Source: Mesorhizobium sp. (GTDB lineage Bacteria > Pseudomonadota > Alphaproteobacteria > Rhizobiales > Rhizobiaceae). Taken from it: a stretch of 64,000 nt of DNA. Shown here piece by piece: positions 1 through 8,557 of this stretch. Below the pieces are notes generated by a model that was not told where the DNA came from, did not search any database, and saw only the letters and a program-made list of their open reading frames with translations. Position 1 is the stretch's first letter; the number at the start of each line of letters is the position of its first letter. Location of the stretch: assembly GCA_004020875.1 (NCBI GenBank), contig SAPZ01000007.1, positions 217,728-281,727 on the forward strand. The letters run 5' to 3'. A program made the position numbers and the translations under genes.

Positions 1-193
1 TGATAGGGTGCTGCGTGGCGTGGAAATGCTTTGTCGCGTGGCGGTTGGGCGAGTCGTCGCAGCAGCCGACATGGCCGCAGCCGCGGCAGAGCCTCAGATG
101 CACCCACCAGGAGCCACTCTTCAGGCATTCCTCACAGCCCAGCGCACTCGGCGTGACCTTTTTGATGTCCCTGGTGTGCCTGCATTCATCCAT
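1..193 (-). CDS. UBP-type zinc finger protein (partial, runs off left edge)
   Basis: The first 64 residues of a small Cys/His-rich protein are visible; the 3' end lies outside the window. Cysteines at about 4, 20, 23, 36, 39, 44 and 45 and histidines at 41, 52, 56 and 58 fit the zinc-ligand pattern of the UBP (ubiquitin hydrolase-like) finger, including the CRGCGHVGCCD core. Bacterial stand-alone UBP fingers are often encoded beside thioredoxin-reductase-like flavoproteins, as here: the ATG lies 27 bases after the stop of the flavoprotein gene, so the two probably form an operon. The role in bacteria is not established; a redox-partner or protein-binding role is inference. Confidence 0.75.
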   Translation of the reverse strand, partial: MDECRHTRDIKKVTPSALGCEECLKSGSWWVHLRLCRGCGHVGCCDDSPNRHATKHFHATQHPI

Positions 194-220
194 CGCGGGT
201 TCCTCGTCGGTACGGCCTGG

Positions 221-1891
221 TCATTCGTTGGCGGCGGCGGCGCCGTTCCGCGCCAGATAGGCATGCAGCGCCGCGACCACCTGCGCGCCCTCGCCGACGT
301 CGGCCGCCACCCGCTTGGTCGAGCCGCAGCGCACGTCGCCTATGGCGAAGACGCCGCTACGGCTCGTCTCCATCAGCCCGTGTCCCGGCGTCGTGTCCGG
401 TCCGGTGCGCACGAAACCCTTGGCGTCCAACGCCACATTGCAATTCGCCAGCCAGTCGGTGTTCGGGTCGGCGCCGATGAACAGGAAGAGGTGGTGGATG
501 GCGCGCTCCGTCTCCTCGCCGGTTGACCGGTTCCGCCAGCGCAGCGTTTCCAGATTGCCTTCGCTGCCCTCCAGCGCCGCGACCTCGGTCTCGGTCAGCA
601 CCTCGATGTTGGGCTGCGCCGCAATCCGCTCGACCAGATAGCGCGACATGGTGGCGTCGAGGCTGCCGCGCCGCGCCAGCAGCGTCACTTTGCGCACCTG
701 GCTCGCCAGATAGACGGCCGCCTGCCCGGCCGAATTGCCGGCGCCGACCAGCGCCACCTCCTGCCTCTGGCAAAGCCTGGCCTCGATCGGCGACGCCCAG
801 TAATGCACCGAGGTCCCCTCGAACTGCGCCAGGTTGGCGATGTCGAGGCGGCGGTAGCGCGCGCCGCTGGCGATCACCACCGCGCGTGAGCGCACGCTCT
901 CGCCGTCGCCGATGGCAAGCTGGTAGCGGGCGCCGTCGCCGGCGTCGTAGAGCAGCTTCGCCTCGTCGGGGATGACCATCTCCACACCGAATTTCTGCGC
1001 CTGGTTGTAGGCGCGCGCCATCAGCGCCATGCCGGTGATCCCGGTCGGGAAGCCGAGATAGTTCTCGATGCGGGCCGAGGCGCCCGCCTGCCCACCGAAG
1101 GCGCGGCAGTCGAGCACGATGGTCGACAGCCCTTCGGAAGCCGCATAGACAGCTGCCGCCAGCCCTGCCGGCCCGGCGCCCACGATCGCCACGTCATAGA
1201 TCTTCTCGGCATCGATCGGCCGCAGCAGGCCGACGCAGCGGGCAAGCTCGTTCTCGCCCGGATTGTGCATCAGCTTGCCGTTCGGGCAGAGCACGATCGG
1301 CAGATGGTGCGGATCGATATGGAACCGCTCGATCAGCGTTTTCGCGCAGGGGTCGGTGTCGGAATCGAGAGCACGATGGGGAAGCCCGCTGCGCCGCAAA
1401 AAACCTTGCAGCCGCAGCACGTCGCCATTGCCTGGAGGGCCGATGACCACCGGCCCGCTGGCGCCGCTTTCGAGCAGCCCGACGCGGCGCAGGATCAGCG
1501 CCCGCATGACGCGTTCGCCGAGATTGGCCTCCTGCACCATCAGGTCGCGCAGCCGCTGCGAGGGAATGACGATCGCCTCGACCGGCTCGACCGCCTCGGC
1601 ATTGACCAGCGACGGTCGGTTCGACAGCTGCGCCAGCTCGCCGACGAAATTGCCCGCGCCATGGGTGATGATCGGCTCCGGCCGTCCGAGCCCGCCGGCC
1701 TGGGTGATGGCGACCTTGCCCGACAGGATGAGGATCACGCCGGGTGAAACCCTGCCGGCCGTCACGATATGATCGCCGGCGGCGTAGGCGCGCGCTTCGC
1801 CGAACCGGCGCATGCGCTCGATATCCCCGTCGGTGAGGACGGGAAACATCTGGTCGCGGCGGGCGGCGATGGCAGGGCTGACGGAAGGCAT
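221..1891 (-). CDS. cNMP-binding domain / thioredoxin-reductase-like FAD oxidoreductase fusion
   Basis: 556 residues. A cyclic-nucleotide-binding (CRP-like) domain occupies about 15-135, a thioredoxin/glutaredoxin-like linker follows (about 145-220), and a two-Rossmann pyridine nucleotide-disulfide oxidoreductase module fills about 230-545, with VGAGPAGLAAAVYA for FAD, VGAGNSAGQAAVYLA for NAD(P)H and the late FAD motif FAIGDVRCGSTKRVA. The CxxC redox disulfide that thioredoxin reductases carry just before the NADPH motif is absent: the region reads SVHYWASPIEA. It is therefore a TrxR-fold enzyme that cannot use the classical dithiol mechanism. The likely partner is the UBP zinc-finger protein downstream. 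Electron acceptor and ligand of the cNMP domain are unknown. Confidence 0.85.
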   Translation of the reverse strand: MPSVSPAIAARRDQMFPVLTDGDIERMRRFGEARAYAAGDHIVTAGRVSPGVILILSGKVAITQAGGLGRPEPIITHGAGNFVGELAQLSNRPSLVNAEAVEPVEAIVIPSQRLRDLMVQEANLGERVMRALILRRVGLLESGASGPVVIGPPGNGDVLRLQGFLRRSGLPHRALDSDTDPCAKTLIERFHIDPHHLPIVLCPNGKLMHNPGENELARCVGLLRPIDAEKIYDVAIVGAGPAGLAAAVYAASEGLSTIVLDCRAFGGQAGASARIENYLGFPTGITGMALMARAYNQAQKFGVEMVIPDEAKLLYDAGDGARYQLAIGDGESVRSRAVVIASGARYRRLDIANLAQFEGTSVHYWASPIEARLCQRQEVALVGAGNSAGQAAVYLASQVRKVTLLARRGSLDATMSRYLVERIAAQPNIEVLTETEVAALEGSEGNLETLRWRNRSTGEETERAIHHLFLFIGADPNTDWLANCNVALDAKGFVRTGPDTTPGHGLMETSRSGVFAIGDVRCGSTKRVAADVGEGAQVVAALHAYLARNGAAAANE

Positions 1892-1990
1892 GAGCGGACC
1901 GTAGCGTTATGGCCGCCGGGTTTGAAGGGGTTTGTTGGAGGACTGGCCGGAAGGAGAGGTGCGGGCGCGGCTTCGTCGTTCAAACGGCCT

Positions 1991-2485
1991 CTACCTGATT
2001 GCCTCACGCAGATCGGCGAGAGAGATCACCAGCGTCATGGGATCGAGGGGCGAGGGGTCGAATCCCAGCGCCGTGTAATAGCTTCGCGCTTCGTCGGAGA
2101 CGGCGTGAGCCAGGATGCCGCGGATGCCGAGCGAACCTGCCGCATTCATCACTCTGCGTGCTGCATCCTGGACGAGCACCCTGCCGATTCCCTGCCGCTG
2201 AACGGAAATGTCGATTGCGAGGCGGGCAAGAATTGCCACCGGGATCGGACCGGGCATGGTGCGCCGGAACCGGCCCGGCACACGGCTGGCAATGACGCCG
2301 CCCGAAGCGAGCGCGTAGTAGGCGACAACCTTGTCGTCCTCGCAGGCCACGAAGGTACGTGTCGCGCCACTGTCCTGGTTGGCGAGCGCTCGACGCTTGA
2401 TCCAGTCATCCGACGCCGCGGCACCGGATGAAAAAGACGAAAAATCGTGGCCATGATCCAGCGGTACGGGTGCCTGCAGCCTCAC
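1991..2485 (-). CDS. GNAT-family acetyltransferase, TacT-type toxin
   Basis: 164 residues of GNAT fold with the acetyl-CoA pyrophosphate loop QRQGIGRVLV in motif A and the C-terminal YYTALGF segment. It lies directly after a DUF1778 gene and begins with GTG inside that gene's stop (4-base overlap), the standard arrangement of TacA-TacT type II toxin-antitoxin pairs. TacT toxins acetylate the amino group of charged tRNAs and block translation; that activity is inferred from family and context. The overlap implies translational coupling so that antitoxin is made first. Confidence 0.82.
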   Translation of the reverse strand: MRLQAPVPLDHGHDFSSFSSGAAASDDWIKRRALANQDSGATRTFVACEDDKVVAYYALASGGVIASRVPGRFRRTMPGPIPVAILARLAIDISVQRQGIGRVLVQDAARRVMNAAGSLGIRGILAHAVSDEARSYYTALGFDPSPLDPMTLVISLADLREAIR

Positions 2486-2772
2486 TTGGCTTCCCAGGGC
2501 AGCGGCGCGTTCATCAGTTTGGACAGTCCCTCGTTCGACTTGGCCGGCGCGTCGAGCAGGACAAGGAACTCGGCATAGGCGTCCGGTGAAGCCTTGATAA
2601 GCGTGCGCTCGAGCAGCGTGTCCTCAGCCATACGCAGGGCGGCGTCGAGGATGAAATCCGTTCGGGTCTTGCCAAGCGTGCGCGCGGCTTCGTCGATCAG
2701 GCCGCGCTCCTCGGGCCTGATGCGCATGTTCAGCGTGGTTCTCCTCGAAGCGTCCGGCGATTCGTGCTTCAT
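2482..2772 (-). CDS. DUF1778 ribbon-helix-helix antitoxin (TacA-like)
   Basis: 96 residues. The N-terminal part (about 12-50) with RTTLNMRIRPEE followed by two helices matches the DUF1778 ribbon-helix-helix DNA-binding domain; the C-terminal tail ending near PLPWEAK would be the toxin-binding segment. It is first in a two-gene operon with the GNAT toxin. Such antitoxins neutralise the acetyltransferase and repress their own promoter. A 17-base inverted repeat overlapping a perfect TATAAT box lies about 20 bases upstream and is the probable operator. Confidence 0.85.
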   Translation of the reverse strand: MKHESPDASRRTTLNMRIRPEERGLIDEAARTLGKTRTDFILDAALRMAEDTLLERTLIKASPDAYAEFLVLLDAPAKSNEGLSKLMNAPLPWEAK

Positions 2773-2792
2773 TGTTTCAGAGTAGTAGCCTG

Positions 2793-2811
2793 TAATGACG
2801 TTGTCATTATA
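2793..2811 (-). promoter_or_regulatory. Toxin-antitoxin operator overlapping a -10 box
   Basis: TAATGAC and GTCATTA form 7-base arms around GTT (2793-2809). On the minus strand the right part reads TATAAT (2811-2806), a perfect -10 element placed to drive the DUF1778 gene whose ATG is at 2772. Repressor binding here would block polymerase. No convincing -35 hexamer is visible. That the RHH antitoxin binds this site is inference. Confidence 0.6.
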
Positions 2812-3140
2812 ATGAGATCAGTTTTAACTGTGGCAGAACGAATGTAGATGTTTCAAAAATGGCGTTCTCTGAACGGTATAGACAAGGTATGTGTGTATGG
2901 CAACTCGCATACTCCAATGAAAGCCTACTAGGGCGACGCAGTCATTACCATATAAATCGGACTGATACGCGTCATATTAGACATTACTGAATTACAATAT
3001 GGCTAAAGCGCCCGATGAGACTCAAGATACATTGCAAGGATAACGGTCGTAATAGAATATTAACTTTTTCGATTAAGGTCTTCAAAAGTGTTTCTGTATA
3101 GTTTGAGCGCGTCACTAACGGGCAACGAGGATATCGCAAA
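2812..3140. other. AT-rich intergenic stretch
   Basis: About 330 bases between the divergent antitoxin and pilin genes. The composition is clearly more AT-rich than either flank, and I see no open frame worth calling. It must carry the promoter of the Flp pilin gene; TATAGT at 3097-3102 is a possible -10 element but has no good -35. The low GC suggests foreign origin or a long regulatory leader. Confidence 0.5.
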
Positions 3141-3332
3141 ATGCTCAAACTGATTACGCGGTTCAAGAATGACGAATCCGGCGCCACGGCTATCGAGTAC
3201 GGCCTGATCGCGGCGCTGATCGCACTGGCAATCATGGTCGGCGCCAGCTCGCTCGGCGGAGCGCTGAACACCAAGTTCAAGCTGATAGCCGACTGCGTCA
3301 AGGACCCCAAAGCCACTGGATGTCCGACATAA
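3141..3332 (+). CDS. Flp/Fap-type class IVb pilin subunit
   Basis: 63-residue Flp family pilin. After a short charged leader, the prepilin peptidase site lies between G and ATAIEYGLIAALIALAIM, giving the invariant Glu at +5 and Tyr at +6 of the mature pilin, followed by one hydrophobic helix. A C-terminal cysteine pair (C53 and C60) could form a disulfide. Flp pilins are the structural subunits of tight-adherence (Tad) pili. No tad/cpa assembly genes are adjacent, so this copy depends on a locus elsewhere. GAGG lies about 10 bases before the ATG, and a strong terminator follows the gene. Confidence 0.92.
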   Translation: MLKLITRFKNDESGATAIEYGLIAALIALAIMVGASSLGGALNTKFKLIADCVKDPKATGCPT

Positions 3333-3364
3333 CTTCTGTCCACGTGTTACGGCACGGGCTTCGG

Positions 3365-3392
3365 GGCCGCCTTCGGGCGGCCTGTCTTTTTT
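3365..3392 (+). terminator. Rho-independent terminator after the Flp pilin gene
   Basis: GGCCGCC and GGCGGCC form a perfect 7-base-pair stem around a TTCG tetraloop, followed by TGTCTTTTTT. It lies about 30 bases after the pilin stop. Confidence 0.85.
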
Positions 3393-3535
3393 GCGGCGTC
3401 GAAAAGTAGCGCGGCGCGACCGCATGGCGTTGGCTGAGTAGGACTGAACCGCAACCGTTCGAATAGGCGTTGCGGATACTCTTCGCTCTCGGAACTCCAG
3501 GATGGCCTGCCATCCGAAGCTCGAAGAGCGAAGGA

Positions 3536-3620
3536 TGGTGCCCAGAAGAGGACTCGAACCTCCACTCCTTGCGGAACACGGACCTGAACCGTGCGCGTCT
3601 ACCAATTCCGCCATCTGGGC
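3536..3620 (-). tRNA. tRNA-Leu (anticodon CAG)
   Basis: The minus strand folds as a class II tRNA. The acceptor stem GCCCAGA pairs with TCTGGGC, the D-loop holds AATTGGTAGACGC, the anticodon stem-loop is CACGG-TTCAGGT-CCGTG with CAG in the centre, a long variable arm follows, and the T-loop reads GGTTCGAGTCC. The discriminator base is A and the CCA end (3538-3536) is encoded. It reads CTG codons, the dominant leucine codon in this GC-rich genome. Confidence 0.96.
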
Positions 3621-3768
3621 TGGTGGGCGCTCATGTAAGCGGGCAAACGATACGTGTCAACGCGCTTTTTTCGTAAGCGCCTACGCCGGATAGGTGAGGC
3701 TCCTGCTTCGCTTCGAGCCGGGACGAGATAATCGCCGAAGCTGACTGCCCCTCATCCGCCTGCCGGCG

Positions 3769-3797
3769 CCTTCTTCCCGTATAGTGACGGGAGAAGG
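3769..3797 (-). terminator. Hairpin downstream of gpmA
   Basis: CCTTCTTCCCGT and ACGGGAGAAGG pair around ATAGTG with one unpaired base in the stem. The hairpin lies just past the gpmA stop. There is no strong T-run on the minus strand, so it could stabilise the mRNA end or be part of an intergenic repeat rather than a true intrinsic terminator. Confidence 0.45.
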
Positions 3798-3807
3798 AAG
3801 CTGCTCC

Positions 3808-4428
3808 TCACCCCTCCAGCACTTCTTTCTTCGCCACGGTGGAATCGGCATTGAGCTTGTAGATGACCGGCACGCCGGTGCCGAGCTCGAGCTTGACGAT
3901 CTCCTCGCCGCTCTTGCCGTCCAGCGCCATGATCAGCGCGCGCAGCGAATTGCCGTGCGCGGCGACCAGCACCGTCTCGCCGCGCAGCACATGCGGCTGC
4001 ACCTCGTGCAGGTAATAGGGCCACACGCGCGCGCCCGTGTCCTTCAGGCTTTCGCCACCTGGCGGCGCGATGTCGTAGGAACGGCGCCAGATATGCACCT
4101 GCTCCTCGCCCCATTTCTTGCGCGCGTCGTCCTTGTTGAGACCGGAGAGGTCGCCATAGTCGCGCTCGTTGAGCGCCTGGTCGCGGATCGTCTTGAGCTC
4201 GCCCTGGCCGACCACGTCGAGGATCAGCTGGCAAGTCTTCTGCGCCCGCTGCAGCGCCGAGGTGTAGGCGATGTCGAATTTCAGGCCGCGCGCCTTGAGC
4301 TTTTCGCCGGCCGCCAGCGCCTCCGCGGTGCCCTGCTCGGTCAGGCCGACATCGCGCCAGCCGGTGAACAGGTTCTTCAGGTTCCATTCGCTCTGGCCGT
4401 GGCGCACGAGCACGAGAGTTCCCGACAT
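3808..4428 (-). CDS. gpmA: 2,3-bisphosphoglycerate-dependent phosphoglycerate mutase
   Basis: 206 residues, the length usual for alphaproteobacterial GpmA. The histidine phosphatase signature [12 protein letters not shown] is at residues 4-15, followed by [11 protein letters not shown] and a second catalytic histidine region [14 protein letters not shown] near the C-terminus. The enzyme interconverts 3- and 2-phosphoglycerate in cytosolic glycolysis and gluconeogenesis. I chose the ATG at 4428 over an in-frame ATG 8 codons upstream because AGAGGAG sits 6 bases before it. It is last in a run with the ABC exporter and dapB genes; the 77-base gap to dapB contains a repeat remnant. Confidence 0.95.
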   Translation of the reverse strand: MSGTLVLVRHGQSEWNLKNLFTGWRDVGLTEQGTAEALAAGEKLKARGLKFDIAYTSALQRAQKTCQLILDVVGQGELKTIRDQALNERDYGDLSGLNKDDARKKWGEEQVHIWRRSYDIAPPGGESLKDTGARVWPYYLHEVQPHVLRGETVLVAAHGNSLRALIMALDGKSGEEIVKLELGTGVPVIYKLNADSTVAKKEVLEG

Positions 4429-4446
4429 GTCAGCTCCTCTGGGGTT

Positions 4447-4490
4447 GAGCAATTCGAACGGTTTCCGCCCTGAATTGCGTAAGAAGGAAA
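4447..4490. repeat. Degenerate copy of the GAGCAATTCC dispersed repeat
   Basis: GAGCAATTC, CGGTTTCCG and GAATTGCGTAA occur in the same order as in the fuller copies at 8437-8556 and 57283-57382, but the middle is shortened. It fills the dapB-gpmA gap. Confidence 0.55.
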
Positions 4491-4505
4491 TGGTTCAGGC
4501 TCGTG

Positions 4506-5327
4506 TCAGCTCAGGCCGAGCACGTCCCGCATGGAATAAAGTCCGGGCTTCTTGCCGCGCGCCCAAAGTGCCGCCTTGACCGCGCCGCGCGCGAAGATCG
4601 CCCGGTCCTCGGCGTGGTGGGAGAGCGTGATGCGCTCGCCGGTGCCGGCAAGGATCACGCTGTGGTCGCCGACGACGGAGCCGCCGCGCAGCGTGGCGAA
4701 GCCGATCGAGCCTGCCTTGCGCACCCCGGTATGGCCGTCGCGCACCTTGACGCTGTTGCCGGCAAGATCGATGCCGCGTCCCCTGGCCGCCGCCTCGCCG
4801 AGCAGCAGCGCCGTGCCGGACGGCGCATCGACCTTGTGGCGGTGGTGCATTTCCAGAATCTCGATGTCGAAATCCTCCGGGTCGAGCGCCTTCGCGGCCT
4901 GCTCGACCAGCACCGCCAGAAGGTTGACGCCGAGGCTCATATTGCCGGATTTGACGATCGTCGCATGGCGCGCGGCGGCGGCGATCCTGGCATTGTCCTC
5001 GGCCGAGCAGCCGGTGGTGCCGATGACATGGACGATGCGCGCCTGCGCGGCATAGCCGGCGAATTCGACGCTCGCCGCCGGCGCGGTGAAATCGAGCACG
5101 CCGTCGGCCTTGGCGAAGGCCGGCAGCGGATCGTCGACGATCGGCACGTTGATGATGCCGATGCCGGCAAGCTCGCCGGCATCCTTGCCGAGATGGGGGG
5201 AGTCCGGCCGCTCGACCGCGGCGGCGACGCGCGCGCCGGGCATGGTGTGGATGGCGCGGATCAGCGTCTGGCCCATGCGGCCCGCGGCGCCCACCACGAC
5301 CAGGCCCATATCGCCGGCTTCGCTCAT
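4506..5327 (-). CDS. dapB: 4-hydroxy-tetrahydrodipicolinate reductase
   Basis: 273 residues. The N-terminal dinucleotide-binding motif [14 protein letters not shown] is at about 10-23, and the family signature [16 protein letters not shown] with catalytic His-Lys lies near the middle. DapB reduces 4-hydroxy-tetrahydrodipicolinate with NAD(P)H in the diaminopimelate route to lysine and peptidoglycan. Its ATG overlaps the stop of the upstream ABC transporter gene by 4 bases, so translation is coupled; gpmA follows. No functional link among the three genes is obvious beyond co-transcription. Confidence 0.96.
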   Translation of the reverse strand: MSEAGDMGLVVVGAAGRMGQTLIRAIHTMPGARVAAAVERPDSPHLGKDAGELAGIGIINVPIVDDPLPAFAKADGVLDFTAPAASVEFAGYAAQARIVHVIGTTGCSAEDNARIAAAARHATIVKSGNMSLGVNLLAVLVEQAAKALDPEDFDIEILEMHHRHKVDAPSGTALLLGEAAARGRGIDLAGNSVKVRDGHTGVRKAGSIGFATLRGGSVVGDHSVILAGTGERITLSHHAEDRAIFARGAVKAALWARGKKPGLYSMRDVLGLS

Positions 5328-7195
5328 GCGCTTCTCCTGACGGTCTTCTTGGCGCGGCTGCGCGGCGCCGGAGTTTGGCCCGAAGTCTGGCTTGCCTTGG
5401 CGTCGTCGACAAGCCCCAGCCCTTTCTTGCCCTGGATCCGGTGGAAGCGGGCATAGATGCCGTGCGGGTCGGCCATCAGCGTCGCATGCGTGCCTTCCTC
5501 GACCAGCCTGCCCTCTTCCAGCACGATGATATGGTCGGCATTGACCACCGTCGACAGCCGGTGTGCGATCACGATCGTCGTGCGCCCTTCCATGACGTGG
5601 GTCAGCGCCTCCTGGACACGCGCCTCGGCCTCGTTGTCGAGCGCCGAGGTCGCCTCGTCGAGCAGGAGGATCGGCGCCTGGCGCACGATGGCGCGCGCGA
5701 TCGACACGCGCTGGCGCTGGCCGCCGGACAGCGTCGAGCCGCCTTCGCCGACCGGCGTGTCGTAGCCTTGCGGCTGCTGGCGGATGAACTCGTCCGCCGC
5801 CGCCAGCTTCGCCGCCTGCTCGATCTCGGTGTCGGTCGCCGACAGCCGGCCGAAGCGGATGTTGTCGCGGATCGTGCCCTCGAACAGGTAGGGCGCCTGC
5901 GCCACATAGGCGATCGATTGGCGCAGCGAATGCTTGGTCACCTTGGCGATGTCCTGGCCGTCGACCTCGATCGAGCCTTTGTCTACGTCGTAGAAGCGCT
6001 GCAGCAGCGCCACCAGCGTCGACTTGCCGGCGCCCGAGGCGCCGACGATGGCCGTGACCTTGCCGGCCGCGGCGGTGAAGCTCAGGTCCCGCAGCACGGG
6101 CGTGCCGGCGTTGTAGCCGAAGGTCACATTGTTGAAACGCACCTCGCCGGTGGTGATCTTCGCCTCGACCGCGTCGGGCGCGTCGCCCTGCTTCGGCTCG
6201 AGGTCGAGCAGCTCGTAGATCATGCGCGCGTTGACCAGGGCGCGTTCCATGCCGACCTGCGTGCGCGCCAGGCGCCGCGCCGGGTCGTAGGCCAGGATCA
6301 GCGCGGTGATGAAGGAAAACACCGCGCCCGGCGGCTGCCCGAGCACCAGCGCCCGATAGCCGGAATAGGCAAGCACGGCGGTGACGGCGAGGCCGCCCAG
6401 GATTTCGGAAATCGGCGACAGCCGCTCCGCGACGCGGGCGATCTTGTTGTTACGCTGCTCGGCTGTGTCGGCCATGATGCCGATGCGGCGCGCCAGCTCC
6501 CCCTCCAGGGTGAAGGCCTTGACGATGGCGATACCCTGCGTGGCCTCCTGCACGGACCCGTTCAGCCGCGAGTTGATCAGCACGGATTCGCGGTTGATCT
6601 TGCGCAGGCGGCGGGTGATGTAGACGACGGCCCAGATCAGCGGCGGTCCGATCAGCAGCGAGCTCAGCGACAGGACCGGATCCTGGTAGATCATCACGCC
6701 GACAAGCGCGACGAGCGAGACCGCGTCGCGGCTGATGGAGGTTAGCGTGAGCGACAGGAGATCGCGGATGCCGCCGACATTCTCGTTCACCTGAGCCGCC
6801 AGCCGGCCGGAACGGGTCTCGTTGAAGAACTCGACGCCGAGCTTCATCAGATGGTCGAAGCTGCGCTTCTGATAACGGGCGACCAGATTGTTGCCGATCC
6901 TGGCCAGCGCGACCGCCTGGCCGTAGCCGGCGAAGCCGCGCAGCACGGAGGCGCCCATGAAACCGGCGCAGATCCAGACGATCATGTCGCTGCGCCGTTC
7001 GTAGAAGATCTGGTTGATCATCGGCGCCATGATCCACGCGGTGAAGGCGGTGGTGCCGGAAACGACCAGCAGACAGACGACGGCGACCACATAGGTCCAG
7101 CGGTATTCCTTGCCGTTTTCGGCCAGGATGCGGCGCAGCACGGCGCTGACCTCGGCAGGCTGGACCTTCAGTTTGAGGGAAGTTTGAACGGTCAA
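5324..7195 (-). CDS. MsbA-like ABC transporter (fused permease and ATPase)
   Basis: 623 residues. An N-terminal type IV exporter domain with six membrane helices (about 35-335) is followed by a nucleotide-binding domain with Walker [10 protein letters not shown], signature LSGGQRQR, Walker [13 protein letters not shown] and the H-loop [10 protein letters not shown] basic tail rich in Lys and Arg closes the protein. Half-transporters of this type act as homodimers in the inner membrane and export lipids, including lipid A-type molecules, or hydrophobic compounds. The exact substrate cannot be read from sequence. It heads the dapB-gpmA run with a 4-base overlap to dapB. Confidence 0.93.
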   Translation of the reverse strand: MTVQTSLKLKVQPAEVSAVLRRILAENGKEYRWTYVVAVVCLLVVSGTTAFTAWIMAPMINQIFYERRSDMIVWICAGFMGASVLRGFAGYGQAVALARIGNNLVARYQKRSFDHLMKLGVEFFNETRSGRLAAQVNENVGGIRDLLSLTLTSISRDAVSLVALVGVMIYQDPVLSLSSLLIGPPLIWAVVYITRRLRKINRESVLINSRLNGSVQEATQGIAIVKAFTLEGELARRIGIMADTAEQRNNKIARVAERLSPISEILGGLAVTAVLAYSGYRALVLGQPPGAVFSFITALILAYDPARRLARTQVGMERALVNARMIYELLDLEPKQGDAPDAVEAKITTGEVRFNNVTFGYNAGTPVLRDLSFTAAAGKVTAIVGASGAGKSTLVALLQRFYDVDKGSIEVDGQDIAKVTKHSLRQSIAYVAQAPYLFEGTIRDNIRFGRLSATDTEIEQAAKLAAADEFIRQQPQGYDTPVGEGGSTLSGGQRQRVSIARAIVRQAPILLLDEATSALDNEAEARVQEALTHVMEGRTTIVIAHRLSTVVNADHIIVLEEGRLVEEGTHATLMADPHGIYARFHRIQGKKGLGLVDDAKASQTSGQTPAPRSRAKKTVRRSA

Positions 7196-7325
7196 ATCAG
7201 GAGCGCTTCATGGTTTCCGCGTGTCGGATGGGGCCGCGTTCGGCATCCTCTTAACGCCCTGGCTTCGGCTTGCCTATGGCCAAACTTCGCCGCGGCGGCC
7301 GATCGCCGGCCCGAACCGGGCTCGG

Positions 7326-8345
7326 TCACGCCCGCCAGTGCCGCCCCGCCGTGTTCACGCCGAACAGCGACGGTGTCCTGGCGTAGGCGGCAAGCCCAAG
7401 CAGCGCCGCCAGCGGATGGGTGATGACATAGACCGGCATCTCGCGCATCAGCGCGCTGTGCGGCGCCTTGTCCTCGAAGGCGGCGCGGAAATTGCCCTCC
7501 TTCAGCGCTGGCACGATCTTTTGCGCGATGCCGCCGGTCAGGAAAACGCCGCCTCGGCTCATGAAAACCAGCGCTAGGTCGCCCGCGGTGCGACCGAGAC
7601 AGGTGACGAAGAGCGCCAGCGCTTCCTCGGCCACCGCGTCGGTTTTGGCGAGCGCGGCGCCGGTGACCTCGGCCGGCGTCGTGAAGGGCGTCGGCTTGCC
7701 GTCCGTCCTGGCCACGGCGCGATAGACGTTGACCAGCCCGCGTCCGCACAGGATCTGCTCGCCGGAGATGCGGCCTTCCAGCTTGTCGATATGCGGGAAC
7801 ACCTCGAAGTCGCGCGACGTGCGCGGGCCGATATCCATATGCCCACCCTCGCCTGGCACCGGTATCCAGTGGTCGAGCGCGTAGATCAGCCCAGCGACGC
7901 CAAGACCCGTGCCGGGGCCCAGCACGACGCGGCTCGCATTGGGTTCCGGCGCGCCGCCGCCGATCTTTTCCATATGCTCTTCGCCGAGCGCCACCACGGC
8001 CAGCGCCTGCGCCTCGAAATCGTTGAGCACGACGACCTCGCTCAGGCCCAGATTGGCGATCATCTGCCGGGGTTTCACGACCCAGGGGCAGTTGGTAAGC
8101 GGAATCTCGTCGCCGTCGACCGGTCCGGCAATCGCAAGCACCGCCGAATTCGGCTGGATGGACGAACGGTCGAGCACCGCCGCCTGGATAGCGTCGTCGA
8201 TGGTCTTGAAATTCGCCGTCTGGACGATCTGCGGGTCGGTCGCTTCGGAATTGGCGTCGCGCACGATCGAGAAGCGCGCGTTGGTGCCACCGATGTCGCC
8301 GATCAGGACCGGAAACCGCAGTCCCTTCTCGTCTTCGCCTGCCAT
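7326..8345 (-). CDS. glk: Glucokinase (ROK-unrelated, Glk family)
   Basis: About 339 residues of the bacterial glucokinase family. The phosphate-binding motif [13 protein letters not shown] is near the N-terminus, LNDFEAQA carries the catalytic Asp, and [10 protein letters not shown] forms the second nucleotide loop. A glucose-binding EGGHMDIGP motif follows. The enzyme phosphorylates glucose with ATP in the cytosol. I prefer the ATG at 8345, which has GAGGA 12 bases upstream; an in-frame ATG at 8387 would add 14 basic residues not typical of the family. Single gene; a dispersed repeat separates it from mepA. Confidence 0.93.
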   Translation of the reverse strand: MAGEDEKGLRFPVLIGDIGGTNARFSIVRDANSEATDPQIVQTANFKTIDDAIQAAVLDRSSIQPNSAVLAIAGPVDGDEIPLTNCPWVVKPRQMIANLGLSEVVVLNDFEAQALAVVALGEEHMEKIGGGAPEPNASRVVLGPGTGLGVAGLIYALDHWIPVPGEGGHMDIGPRTSRDFEVFPHIDKLEGRISGEQILCGRGLVNVYRAVARTDGKPTPFTTPAEVTGAALAKTDAVAEEALALFVTCLGRTAGDLALVFMSRGGVFLTGGIAQKIVPALKEGNFRAAFEDKAPHSALMREMPVYVITHPLAALLGLAAYARTPSLFGVNTAGRHWRA

Positions 8346-8436
8346 GCGCTTGGTCGTCCTCATTGCAGCGCGACTGCGCCGTTTCAATCGATTGACTAGC
8401 GCATGACCCCGGAAAGGGGAAGCCCGCTTGCGCCAT

Positions 8437-8556
8437 AGAGCAATTCCAGGAAAAGTGTGAGCCGTTAGGCTCGGCGCCTTCGCCGTCGCTTTCCGTCCGG
8501 AATTGCGTCAAAGCAAAGAGATAGGGCGTTTCGCCGTTTACGTGAAACGGTGAGGC
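8437..8556. repeat. Dispersed intergenic repeat (GAGCAATTCC family), copy 1
   Basis: The unit starts with AGAGCAATTCCAGGAAAAG, contains TTTCCGTCCGGAATTGCGT and ends in a CGTTTACGTGAAACG hairpin. The same sequence recurs at 57283-57382, and a decayed copy lies at 4447-4490. This copy has about 20 extra bases in its centre. It ends 1 base before the mepA stop codon. Confidence 0.85.
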
Positions 8557-8557
8557 A

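Noticed and set aside
7192-8511. 439-codon minus frame overlapping glucokinase
   Set aside because: Out-of-frame shadow of glk, composition of random Arg/Gly-rich translation.
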